DNA of 64,000 bases from Suillus spraguei (GCA_016800925.1 JABCPU010000343.1:1-64000); one strand, 5' to 3'. Positions 32,524 through 43,855 are shown, numbered from the stretch's first letter. Numbers and translations are program-made. The notes: a model not told the origin generated them from the letters alone.

Positions 32524-33240
32524 GATGGAAGACTGATACTGATGATGAACTGGATGATGGTGGTGGTATGTGGAAGAAAGACTGTGGGAGAATATTTTGC
32601 AATGTTTAGTCATGTATGGTTTCATAATATTTTCCCAGCCTTCATTCAGCTTACAAATCACTTTAGATTAAATCTAAAAATAGCTGTGCATGTTTTAGTT
32701 TTGATATTTAAACTATTGCATGCGTGAAGCAATTTTGAAAATAGCCGTGCATCATGTTCTCACAGTTGTTCAGATTTAAGTTGTGCCAGGAGTGACTTCC
32801 TCACTGAGCTGTTGCACCAGGTGCACCTGTTGCATTCAAAAAATGATTTTGAAAAATAGCCGTGCGCCAGCTTATTCTATGCTCATATGAAGTGCCCTTG
32901 AAACTAGCTGTGTGTCGGCCCATATATGTCGTCTCAGTTGGTCGGCTTTGAGTTGTGCCAAGAGTGAATTCCTTGCTGAGCAGTTGCATCATGTGCAACT
33001 GTCATATTCAGAAGTTGCACGCGCTCACATGAAGAGATTTGAAAATAGCCTTGTGCAAGCTTGTTTCCTGCGTGCGTGCAACTGACTCTGTGATGCTATG
33101 CTATTCCAAAGTGATGTCGAGAATGGCCTTGCATCAGCTTATGTCAATTGAAAGTGCAGAGTGATCTATAGACTTGGTGGCTGACTTGATATTGCTTTGC
33201 TGCCATGGATCTGCATGCGATGTCAGAGATGTACCCAGAA
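32524..33240. promoter_or_regulatory. Upstream region of gene C with half-palindromes
   Basis: No gene is seen. GAAAATAGCC(G/T)TG(C) occurs at about 32738, 32850 and 33040, each time followed within 150 bp by GAGTG(A)(C/A)TTCCT(C/T)(A/G)CTGAG or TTGTGCCA-type words. These look like worn half-copies of the palindrome units of the adjacent array. This is the likely promoter region of gene C, but no TATA box is assigned. Confidence 0.4.
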
Positions 33241-33271
33241 CCAAGATGCTGAGAAGATGTATTCATGTCAA

Positions 33272-33530
33272 CTGAACCTAACTGACGAGACACCGAGACA
33301 ATACGTTTTCAGCCGAACCAAGCTAACTGACGAGACACCGAGACAATACGTTTTCAGCCGAACCAGGCTAACTGACGAGACACCGAGACAATACGTTTTC
33401 AGCCAAACCAGGCTAACTGACGAGACACCGAGACAATACGTTTTCAGCCAAACCAGGCTAACTGACGAGACACCGAGACAATACGTTTTCAGCCAAACCA
33501 GGCTAACTGATGAGACACCGAGACAATATG
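33272..33530. repeat. 45-bp tandem repeat, about six copies
   Basis: The unit contains CTAACTGACGAGACACCGAG and ACAATACGTTTTCAGCC. The copies are nearly identical, and the 15-codon period leaves both strands open (LTDETPRQYVFS). It stands between the gene C upstream region and the 287-bp array. Confidence 0.9.
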
Positions 33531-33609
33531 TTCCTGTCATCCAAACTTGACTAACTCTAACTGAGACATGCCAACTGAACCTATCTGAGCCTAGCATTCA
33601 TTGGAAAAC

Positions 33610-36465
33610 TCACCAAATAGCCGGGCGCCAGGCTATTTCAACTGCAGGTAGCATTAGATGGTGCATTACAGTTGCACCAAGTTACACTAGCATCCATGGA
33701 AAAGTGGCTGAATAGCCGGGCGCCCGCCTATTTCAACTGCAGATAGCATCAGATGGTGCATTGCAGTTCCACATACCCTCCATAAGAACTGGCAGTCATG
33801 AAAAAACTAGCTGAATATCCAGGCCCCTGGCTATTTCAACTTCAGGTAGCACCAGGTTGCATCACTGTTGCATCACTGTTTCACCAAGTTGCACCAAGTT
33901 ACGCCAGGTTGCATCACTGTTGCACCAGGTTGCACCAAGTTGCACCAAATAGCCGGGCGCCTGGCTATTTCAACTGCAGATAGCATCAGATGGTGTATTG
34001 CAGTTCCACCTACCATCCATAAGAACTGGCAGTCATGAAAAAACTAGCTGAATATCCAGGCCCCTGGCTATTTCAACAGCAGGTAGCACCAGATAGCACC
34101 AGGTTGCATCACTGTTGCACCAAGTTACACCAGGTTGCACCAAGTTACGCCAGGTTGCGTCACTGTTGCACCAAGTTACACCAGGTTGCACCAAGTTGCA
34201 TCACTGTTGCATCACTGTTGCACCAAGTTGCACCAAGTTACGCCAGGTTGCGTCACTGTTGCACCAGGTTGCACCAAATAGCCGGGCGCCCGGCTATTTC
34301 AACTGTAGATAGCATCAGATGGTGCATTGCAGTTCCACCTACCATCCATAAGAACTGGCAGTCAGGAAAAACTAGCTGAATAGCCAGGCCCCTGGCTATT
34401 TCAACTTCAGGTAGCACGAGCTTGCATCACTGTTGCACCAAGTGACATCAGGTTGCATCACTGTTGCACCAGGTTGCGTCACTGTTGCACCAGGTTGCGT
34501 CACTGTTGCACCAGGTTGCGTCACTGTTGCACCAAGTTGCACCAAGTTATGCCAGGTTGCGTCACTGTTGCACCAAGTTGCACCAAGTTACACCAGGTTG
34601 CGTCACTGTTGCACCAAGTTGCACCAAGTTGCACCAAATAGCCGGGCGCCCGGCTATTTCAACTGCAGATAGCATCAGATGGTGTATTGCAGTTCCACCT
34701 ACCATCCATAAGAACTGGCAGTCATGAACAAACTAGCTGAATAGCCAGGCCCCTGGCTATTTCAACTTCAGGTAGCACCAGCTTGCATCACTGTTGCACC
34801 AAGTTGCACCAAGTTACACCAGGTTGCACCAAGTTACGCCAAGTTGCGTCACTGTTGCACCAGGTTGCACCAAGTTGCACCAAATAGCCGGGCGCCCGGC
34901 TATTTCAACTGCAGATAGCATCAGATGGTGTATTGCAGTTCCACCTACCATCCATAAGAACTGGCAGTCATGAACAAACTAGCTGAATAGCCAGGCCCCT
35001 GGCTATTTCAACTTCAGGTAGCACCAGGTTGCATCACTGTTGCACCAAGTTACACCAAGTTGCACCAAGTTACGCCAGGTTGCACCAAGTTACGCCAAGT
35101 TGCGTCACTGTTGCACCAGGTTGCACCAAGTTGCACCAAATAGCCGGACGCCCGGCTATTTCAACTGCAGATAGCATCAGATGGTGTATTGCAGTTCCAC
35201 CTACCATCCATAAGAACTGGCAGTCATGAACAAACTAGCTGAATAGCCAGGCCCCTGGCTATTTCAACTTCAGGTAGCACCAGGTTGCATCACTGTTGCA
35301 CCAAGTTACACCAGGTTGCACCAAGTTGCATCACTGTTGCACCAAGTTGCACCAAGTTACACCAGGTTGCACCAAGTTACGCCAAGTTGCGTCACTGTTG
35401 CACCAGGTTGCACCAAGTTGCACCAAATAGCCGGGCGCCCGGCTATTTCAACTGCAGATAGCATCAGATGGTGTATTGCAGTTCCACCTACCATCCATAA
35501 GAACTGGCAGTCATGAACAAACTAGCTGAATAGCCAGGCCCCTGGCTATTTCAACTTCAGGTAGCACCAGGTTGCATCACTGTTGCACCAAGTTACACCA
35601 GGTTGCACCAAGTTGCATCACTGTTGCACCAAGTTGCACCAAGTTACACCAGGTTGCACCAAGTTACGCCAAGTTGCGTCACTGTTGCACCAGGTTGCAC
35701 CAAGTTGCACCAAATAGCCGGGCGCCCGGCTATTTCAACTGCAGATAGCATCAGATGGTGTATTGCAGTTCCACCTACCATCCATAAGAACTGGCAGTCA
35801 TGAACAAACTAGCTGAATAGCCAGGCCCCTGGCTATTTCAACTTCAGGTAGCACCAGGTTGCATCACTGTTGCACCAAGTTACACCAGGTTGCACCAAGT
35901 TGCATCACTGTTGCACCAAGTTGCACCAAGTTACACCAGGTTGCACCAAGTTACGCCAAGTTGCGTCACTGTTGCACCAGGTTGCACCAAGTTGCACCAA
36001 ATAGCCGGGCGCCCGGCTATTTCAACTGCAGATAGCATCAGATGGTGTATTGCAGTTCCACCTACCATCCATAAGAACTGGCAGTCATGAACAAACTAGC
36101 TGAATAGCCAGGCCCCTGGCTATTTCAACTTCAGGTAGCACCAGGTTGCATCACTGTTGCACCAAGTTACACCAGGTTGCACCGAGTTGCATCACTGTTG
36201 CACCAAGTTGCACCAAGTTGCGCCAGGTTGCGTCACTGTTGCACCAGGTTGCACCAAGTTGCATCATTGTTGCACCAAGTTGCGCCAAGTTGCACCAGGT
36301 TGCGTCACTGTTGCACCAGGTTGCACCAAGTTGCATCGCTGTTGCGCCGAGTTGCGCCAGGTTGCGTCACTGTTGCACCAGGTTGCACCAAGTTGCATCG
36401 CTGTTGCACCAAGTTACACCAGGTTGCACCAAGTTGCACCAAATAGGCGGGCGCCCGGCTATTTC
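33610..36465. repeat. Higher-order array with two alternating palindromes
   Basis: Two palindromes alternate about 103 bp apart: P1 ATAGCCGGGCGCCCGGCTAT and P2 ATAGCCAGGCCCCTGGCTAT. Between them is a constant segment with CATCAGATGGTG and CCATCCATAAGAACTGGCAG. Between P2 and the next P1 runs a variable number of 10-11 bp units (GTTGCACCAA, GTTACACCAG, GTTGCATCACT). The composite has a regular 287-bp period in four nearly identical copies from about 35029 to 36150; older, variable copies flank them. About ten P1 and nine P2 sites are present. The array starts about 1.1 kb upstream of gene C. Confidence 0.93.
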
Positions 36466-36504
36466 AACTGCAGGTTGCATCAGATGGTCGTCTCGATTTG
36501 GAAG

Positions 36505-38112
36505 TTACACCGAGTTGCATCGTGGTTGCATCGTCCAGTCTACCCTAGACTGGACCGTTAAGATAATTAGATGTTCTTTGTTAGCTTCAATGAACGCGAG
36601 AGTCTCAATACGCTTCCGAAGTAGTCCCACTACATTTGGTGTTTCGGATACCAAGTGTTCATCATCATGTCGTTTGACAAGGACGTTTTTGAGTTCTTTG
36701 ACGACAGTTTTCCGAATACACTTGATGTCATGGTGATTAGGGATGTGGACGGTCACTCGAGGTTTGTACTGGGGGGGGTTCAAGAGGTCGTAGTCGGAGT
36801 TCTTGGCAATACATGTGCGGTATTCGTGATCTATAACAAGACAATTGTGTGATAAGAAGGGTCCTCTGAGGAGGAGGGGAACTGCAAGATTCGGTGCGAT
36901 AATAGCGCGTATAGCGCGTGAAGTCCAGTCAAGATTAACAGAAGACGGAGACAGGATAACATATTCAGAAAATGAGAAAGGAGAACAAGAATTGTCCATA
37001 AACGCGGAATTCGCTTCTATTTTCGTATGCAGTTTGCGAGTGCGAAGGCCGAGCCTTTTGACGACGCTTTCGTCAATCAGAACTAAGTGTGAGCCATGGT
37101 CAATCAAGGCGTCAACACGTTCAGGAGTTTCAGAAGAAGGGCCTGTCAATAGACATGGCCACAAAAGGTGGGCGGTTTCAAGAGGGGCTACGCACATATC
37201 ATCTTCAGAGTCTGATCCATCGTCGAGAACGGACAACGGCATCACAGCTCCCACCGGTGCGACAGCGGCTACGGCCTTTGTCTTGGGCTTGGCTGCGTTA
37301 GCGTCGGATTTGGTGAGAATCTTGTACGAAGATGCATCTGGCGCGCCGTCGGTGCAGTCTTTGGATTGGTGAGAGACGTAGAACTTCCTGCATTTGAAAC
37401 AACCCTTGTGCTTCATTAACAGGGCGCGTTCGTTCTCTGTCAAGGATCCTAGACGGGGCGAGGAAGAGTTGTATGTTTTAGAGGAGGAAGATGTTTTGCT
37501 TGTGGAGGTGGTGTTGCGTTTTGACGACTTATGGAGCTCCTCGGCGATCTTTCTGTGAGACGCTAAGTCCTCGAGACGTTCGTCATCGAGGTGTTTGACT
37601 TCCTCGATCCACTCCTTAAGCGTAAGGTTGTCTGCGAGTTTCGCTCTGAGAATAGGAATCGTCAGTTCATCACAGACGTTAGCTTCGAGTTGACTCCATA
37701 AGCGAGTGTCAGAGAGATGCATGGAGTCTCCGTATAATAGCGCGTTCTGGTTTTGTAGATCTAGAGCCCACTCGTAGAAGGTTCGGTTGCCTTGTTGCGA
37801 ACCCAAGACCTTCTTTCGTAGTTTGTTAGCCCAATGGCTTTCGAGCCAGGCGCCTCTGAGGGCTTTCATGTAGTCCTTGAATGTTCCTGCGTCGAGGGTT
37901 GCTCGCTGGTTGAGATACCAAGTGCGTAAGCGTGGGTCAGTCATCCCAGACGCTATCATCTTGACTTGGTCAGCGGCTGCGACAGCTTTGTGGAGGAAGT
38001 AAGTTTCGCATGCAGTTTCCCAGTCGCAGGCGACTTGTGGGGTTATTTCACCCGCGGTAAGCTTGGGCGGCTTGTTGGGCGCGGATTGTTCTACGGTTGC
38101 GGATTTTGTCAT
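36505..38112 (-). mobile_element. Ty3/gypsy-type gag-protease gene, truncated
   Basis: A 535-codon open frame starts at 38112 (MTKSATVEQSAPNKPPKLTA). It holds a capsid-like helical region (WETACETYFLHK to LKEWIEEVKHLDDERLEDLA), a Ser-rich linker, a zinc-knuckle remnant (CFKCRKFYVSHQSKDC) and a retropepsin-like motif ALIDHGSHLVLID, where the usual D-S/N-G position is read DHG. The frame ends inside the junction with the palindrome array, so reverse transcriptase, RNase H and integrase are missing. A hairpin TCCAGTCT/AGACTGGA (36532-36552) lies at the break. The 3' LTR is absent. Confidence 0.78.
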
Positions 38113-38810
38113 CTTGCGATAACGATATGGTAGTATATGCGTCTGGTCTGATTCAGATCCTGATGAAGAGTCGTAATATTTCTTCGTTAGGATGGTTCGA
38201 GCAGCGGGTGTGACGTTTGGGGATATCGGTGTCAGGGGGGATAGAGACGGTTCAGGGAGAGGACGATGTTCAAGGTTCTTCGCACGAAGTCTCGTGGTCA
38301 GAGGTGTAGAGACGGTAGGTTGTCTTCGTTTGGAAGGCAGCTCGACATGTCAGGATGTGGGCGGGTAGCCCGGCGGGTTGAAGGGTAGGCGTTTTAAGAT
38401 AAGATAAACCAAACAGGTTTCGTTTCTGTTAAAAAAAAAGTGGAACCTTGTCCGGGAAATGACAAGGAACACTGAAACGGGTCAGACGAGAGTAACAGGA
38501 CGAAACTGTGGATTTCTTGAGCGTTGTACTGATATGTAGGTGGTAGTAGGTAGGAGACCCGAGTCTGTCTTCAACAGTACAAGAATCGCAGAATATAAGG
38601 GGATAGGTCACGTGGGATATGATGAGATAAGCGTATGGTAAGCAGTCAGCTTACACATCCATCTCAGTCGAGATCGCCTTGTCTATAGTTCGAAGCTGTT
38701 TGACCGAAGGAATCGATATATCAAATATCTATTGTTGTGACAACATCATGAGCATGAACGACGCTCGTAATTCTTAATCTTTACTGCGACTCACAACAAC
38801 CCATAGTCTA
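38113..38810. other. Possible 5' LTR and leader of the gag element
   Basis: No gene is seen. In the gag orientation a block from about 38745 (TGTTGTCACAACAATAG) down to 38130 could be the 5' LTR and leader, since many Ty3-type LTRs start TGT. Without a second LTR I cannot set its limits, and no primer-binding site was recognised. Confidence 0.3.
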
Positions 38811-39125
38811 CGCTTCTTTGCCCCTTCCGATCTTCTTGACTATTGAATGTACGAGATGCATTATCTACGTCTCTGACAAAACGCCTGGCAGCGGTCCATT
38901 GCGATTGGCCGTCTTGCTACCCAACATCCTCGCGCTTGGCCCGCTCCGGATGATTTTTGGATGGGTGTTGATGGTCATATGGTTGCCTGTGCGAGCTGTT
39001 CTATGTCATACTAGGACGACTACAGGGGCGCGGGCGAAAGACCGTACACCATAGTCCTATACAATGTGTTAGTTCTATTGGTACACAAGGAAGGTGATGT
39101 TCTCGATTCTTCCAACTAAGACGCT
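38811..39125 (+). other. Open stretch of unknown origin
   Basis: A short frame (38818-39054) reads hydrophobic text (LAVLLPNILALGPLRMIFGW). It does not match the amidase that follows and may be chance. Confidence 0.3.
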
Positions 39126-39129
39126 AACT

Positions 39130-40330
39130 AGCTTTGTCTTACAGCGGTCCGGCTTGGATTCGAAGCAATTCGATCTTCTCATGGGCCATTAGCGCGGTTA
39201 GTCGCTACCTGCATCACTTGGCTCATTCTTGACTATTTTCTAGGTCTGTTCAGGACTGTGAATTGTTCTGCAAAACTATCTTTGGCCAAAAGGACTCGTC
39301 TCACCAGAATATTCCCATGTCGTACCACGCTGTCGAGCTCCCTTCCAAGCTTCGCTTTGGCTATTACCTGTCAGGTACTATGATATATGTGGAACGTCGT
39401 GATTTGCTGCTTATAGGTTCCTTATAGATGGCATGATGGAATCGTCACCTGCATGCAATGCAAACGAGCAGTACTGGAGACAGTCTCAGCACTCAGGAAG
39501 CAGGGACATCAATGTATTGAGTTTACATCTCCTTTGAGTACGCTTTCTATACCTCTCCTCATTCTCCGTCCTGACAATTTATCAAGACGCAAGTGCGATG
39601 GAGGTGTTCCTGGGACTCACATCATCCGACGGTTATAAGAAGATGCTGTCACATCTTGATTCAGACCCTATGGCAAGTTTAAATTAAAGATATGCCGTCT
39701 ATATCTCACACAACCCGACTTGCAGGAGGACAGTTTATTCTTGGTCACCTTGGGTCCCAAATTACCGTCCTTCGTTTGTAAGCTGGCTTGTTGGATCGCC
39801 AAGACGTTCTTGGGCGACTCCCTCTTCCCGCGTTTCTTCTCGTTGGCACGGGAGAAGTCTGTTTTGGAATTCACGGATTTCACTGACCAACGGAATAAGG
39901 TTGCCACTGCGTGGTATGAACAGGTAAGCGTATTGACATTTAGGGACTTTCCTTTGTTAATACCCCCCAGGTATGGGACAAATACGGTTTCGATGGAATC
40001 ATCGCACCTGTGCAGTCCCTTCCAGTGATACCTCACGGGTAAGTTTCCGCACCTTCCTTCTCGGTTGTGAAGCTCATAATCTCCAGGGGTGCGACATACT
40101 TGTCCGTGCTCGCAGCCGCTACCATTACGTACAACGTTATCGACTCTCCTGGCGGCACCATACCAGTGACGCGCGTCAATTCAGATACCGACAACCTGTC
40201 AACAGATTTTGTAGTAGGCGCCTCAGGCCGATCGAAAATGTTCGAGACCCGTATGTACTTGGGCAAGAATCCTGTTTACGATCCCAAAGCGATGGAGGGG
40301 TGGCGGTCTTTTTTCAAAGTCTTCGTAGCG
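39130..40330 (+). pseudogene. Amidase-signature family (fatty-acid amide hydrolase-like) pseudogene
   Basis: Successive pieces match the middle and C-terminal part of fungal general amidases: LGFEAIRSSHGPLARL, DCELFCKTIFGQKDSSHQNI, ELPSKLRFGYYL, CKRAVLETVSALRKQGHQC, LFPRFFSLAREKSVLEFTDF, WDKYGFDGIIAPVQSLPVIP and TYNVIDSPGGTIPVTRVNSD. The N-terminal half with the Ser-cisSer-Lys triad is absent, and several joins need frame changes not explained by GT-AG introns. After DPKAMEG the reading is lost. It cannot make an active hydrolase. Confidence 0.78.
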
Positions 40331-40489
40331 TTGGACACTTTATCATACATACATATCTCTATCACGGGGCATTGTTGTTCCATAGATTTGTCTGTTATTG
40401 ATGTGCATGAGATGTGCGAGTCGATTTCTGTTGCCAATAATGGTGAGGAAGCCTCGACATACGAAAATCTTTGGATATAGATATATATT

Positions 40490-40815
40490 GGAGCAATGAT
40501 GGAGACTTGGGATACAGTTTGTGAGGCAGAAAATATGTGATTATTGATGCATGGACGATAGTGAATTGCAGGAATGTAAGTAGATGCGATCGTGAGTATG
40601 TGAACACAAACATTGCAGTGAGACCAATACCATATCATCGAGCAGGAATGAAGAGAAAAACAAGCGGAAAGCCGTAGCATTGAAAAAAAAGGAAGGAAAC
40701 AACGTCAAGGAAATTCATCAGGGCATAGAGAAGTGCGCATTACGATCAAGCTTGAGAGAAGAAACCAAAAAGAAATGGATAAAGAATATGCATAGAGGAC
40801 CCCACACACATGCAG
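40490..40815. other. No gene seen
   Basis: A-rich DNA between the amidase remnant and the PAG1 fragment, with no supported frame. Confidence 0.4.
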
Positions 40816-40819
40816 AAGT

Positions 40820-42555
40820 ACGAGATCATGGGCCTGAGGCACTGGCGCACTCACATCCTGCCCTTGCCTTTGGGTTCATAAGGGTAGCTGGAATCACTCT
40901 GCTGCGACGACGACGAGCCTTGAGACAACTGGTACTGTCCTTGGTGGTAGCCTTGAACGCGTCTAGCACTAGGATAGATCCTTTCGATCGCCTTTTCCCA
41001 TTGTGGATGATTGACTTCGGCCTGCGCCGTCTTGAGGTCATATTAGCGTGTACCAGTACCAGCCAGAAAATAGGAAACACCTTTCCAATGGGGTGCAAGA
41101 GACGAGTCAACGTATCGGCAAAAGCGATCTTGAACCGAAGACCATGCGCATTTGCGAAGGACTTGGCTAATAATTCGGCTCCCTCCTCAAAATGCCTCTG
41201 GCGGCCATACCTAGCTGATACATGAACACAAAAATACAGAGGACAGGATAGATCTCACTCTCAGTTGAACGTGACGGAGCCCTTTCACTAGATGCTCGTA
41301 CTTCGTATCGAGGTATTTCGCCACTTGACCATTCGTTAAAGGCTCGAGCTCGCAAAGAAAACGATCCGTGACATTCACAAAGCTGGCGGATAATGAGTTT
41401 GGATAATGGTGCAGTAACGACACCATGCTCACCGAACGTTTGCGAAGTGTCCGAGCAGCATAGCATAGAGTTCAGCATTAAGCCGATGATTAGCTGACTG
41501 TGCAACGAGCTTCAAGTCCGGTCTCTTGAACTGCTCGAACGTTGTTTCCTCCAGGGTAAATCCCGGCGTATCACCCAGTGCGTCTTTGGACAAAATGGAC
41601 AAGACGGCAATCAGAGCGCGACACATGATGTGTATTGACGTCAGCAACTTTCGTTCACTCAGCAAGGTAAACAGCTCTTGAACTCTCGCACCACGTGTCC
41701 ATAAAGGCGATTGACTAGCATGATGCTTAAGTATGTCGGGGCTGACATTTTCATTATGACTGCGTCTCCAGCACCTAATTGAGTCTATGACGGGTTTTGG
41801 ATGTTCCTGAGCTATCTTTCCCAAAGAACTCATCATGTCATCAAACTTAGGATCCAGCGAAGGACCCATGAAGTTTGTCAACAAAGGTTCGTGATCCTAA
41901 AGGCGCGTGAATGACGTATGCCCCACCCATTCGAAAAGAAAGTAAATACCAGTGTTTCGTGAAGGAAAGCAGTAATCTTTGCCTCCGCCAGAGTAGAAAA
42001 CCGAATAAAAAACTGCATGCAGAGCATAATCGGACGGCATCTTAGGACCCGATGGCACTTTGCCATCTTCCTCCATTGAGGGTCCATCACCACTGAACAT
42101 CTGAGCACCAAACGTGTCGGGTACGCAGGGGACGGGAGGAGGAGAGGATGAGTAAGAGAAGACGTGACCATAATCACTCCCTGTGTCCGAGTTGTGAAAT
42201 ATAGATCCAGATTGAGAATGATGAGATCTTGCAGTGGAATGCCCCCTTGCCCTTGATGAAGCGCGGGGGCGTGATTTGCTAGATTCAGGTGTCGGGGCGC
42301 GAGGATGAGGTGGACTTGTAGCATTGAATGTCTTATTAGATGTCAAGGTGGCGTGAGGCAAGGACGACGTCGAGCAGTTAAAGGGGTTCTTGAGGATGGG
42401 ATATGCTTGGTAGTCCAGTGGAGGTAATGGCAGTACATCAGTGTTCTTCTTGAATACGTTTCTGATGGATGCGAAGGACGGTTCTTGGAGAACGGAGAGC
42501 TTGCGGTTATGGAAGGTTAAGTTGTATGTGAGCTTTTGTCTGACGAACAGGTTGC
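40820..42555 (-). pseudogene. PAG1/TAO3 (Furry-like) cell morphogenesis gene, 5' fragment, copy 2
   Basis: This is a longer and inverted relative of the fragment at 9290. It reads FKKNTDVLPLPPLDYQAYPI, the Ser/Pro-rich leader (SGSIFHNSDTGSDYGHVFSY), GPSLDPKFDDMMSSLGKIAQ, SKDALGDTPGFTLEETTFEQ, RRPDLKLVAQSANHRLNAEL-like text, SVTDRFLCELEPL, YEHLVKGLRHVQLRV and LLHPIGK, all in PAG1 order. After AIERIYPSAR (about 40985) the match stops, and an unrelated tail (GYHQGQYQLSQGSSSSQQ to PYEPKGKGRM-stop) follows in frame. Most of the protein is missing, and frame shifts lie between blocks. Confidence 0.78.
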
Positions 42556-42675
42556 AAACTCACAGGCCTGGCACCCAGGGGCAAGCCGGGCCGCTCGCAG
42601 CTGTCTACATCTTCAATTGACTCGACCGTGACGCCTCTCCTTGGAGCAACGTGTTCAAACCCTTGACAATCTATC

Positions 42676-43855
42676 ATGTCCTTAAAACAAGACCGAAGAA
42701 ATCGTTCCTGGATTAGCCGTTTTCTATCCTCCTTTCGTCGTGTATTCATGTCAGAGCCTCCTCCTGGACTTCCAGCTTTAAAGTTTCACTGTCCAAATGG
42801 GCCTGATATCAATAGTGCGTCAGTCCTGAGTTGGTGTTCCTCGATGGCAGATTCTTGGGACGAAACCCAGGGTAATCTGTATGCAAAATGTGTGCTGGCA
42901 CGCATGGAATATCACAAATGTGGTAGTCATCCCGAACACGAGTTCCTGTTATTTTTTTTCAGACATTGGATTGATGGCTGCTCCGCTCAGGCTGTAGTGT
43001 CTGCAGACCGTGCCGTGCAAAGACAAGGCTGTTCCTTCAAACAATCATCTGAATTAGTCTGTCCCTCATCATCCAACACCAACGCATACGACTCTGTATC
43101 TATTTATGGTTCCCCCCGCGATGCAGCGCCACAACTTCAAGTCAGATATACACCATACAGCAAGCTTTGTAGCTTTGACTTTCCTACATCTTCTGCGCCC
43201 TCGGCACTTCAAGTGTCCACTGTCCTGTCTCTGGTACACCACCAGGCCCCGGCATACCAACTATATGAAAACCAATGCTATTGGTTTTCGAGCACAGTGT
43301 GGGGCAGCTTGAAAGAGCTGTTCCGTAGTGATCAAGACTCGGAGTGTGGAAACCATCATGCACGTGGTCGTTATCGCGGGGTCGCATTAGGATCGCCAAC
43401 TAAGGATATCGAGGCTGTATGTGCTGCTTATCAGTCTGAGTGGCAAAAGATGTTGGGGACGCTTGAGCAGGTAAAGTCCCATCACAAAGCCAAAGAGGCA
43501 AAGGTGGGCTATTCTCAGCTAATATGGTCTCCATTTCTTGATGGTACTTGTCGTTGCAGAATCAACACAAATTGCGCATGGAGTTTGAGGTCGAAATCGA
43601 GCAAGTTCGACAAGCAAAAGTGGGTTATTCTCAGGAAACATTGTCTTCGTTTGTTGATGGTACTATTTCACCAGGACGCCGAAATCGAGCAACAGAAAGC
43701 CGAAATCGAGCGAGTTCGCCAAGCAAAAGTGGGTTATTCTCAGCAAACATGGTCTTCGTTTGTTGATGGTACTATTTCACTAGGACGCCGAAATGGAGCA
43801 ACAGAAAGCCGAAATTGAGCAACTTCGCGCGAGGCTTGCAGCCTTGGAGGGCTGA
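42676..43855 (+). CDS. Hypothetical Agaricomycete protein with duplicated coiled-coil exons
   Basis: Exon 1 (42676-43503) reads a soluble domain with HEFLLFFFRHWIDG, YQLYENQCYWFSSTVWGSLK and AVCAAYQSEWQKMLG, a combination I associate with a large uncharacterised agaricomycete family. Three short exons follow: 43560-43619 (20 codons), 43675-43728 (18 codons) and 43784-43855 (24 codons, stop). All are phase 0 and encode a growing coiled coil (EIEQVRQAK, DAEIEQQKAEIERVRQAK, DAEMEQQKAEIEQLRARLAA). The three introns are near copies. The start could be ATG 42676 or 42748 (MSEPPPGLPA). Confidence 0.65.
43504..43783 (+). repeat. Tandemly copied intron plus exon units
   Basis: Introns 43504-43559, 43620-43674 and 43729-43783 (56, 55 and 55 nt) share GTGGG(C/T)TATTCTCAG, TGGTCT or TTGTCT, and TTGATGGTACT. 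Introns 2 and 3 differ at only a few bases. The intervening exons also repeat (GACGCCGAAAT, GAGCAACAGAAAGCC), so the duplicated unit is one intron plus one exon, about 109 bp. Confidence 0.9.

Noticed and set aside
34035..36736. Plus-strand open frames of the type LHQVAPSCITVA
   Set aside because: They are the translation of GTTGCACCAA-type repeats in several frames.
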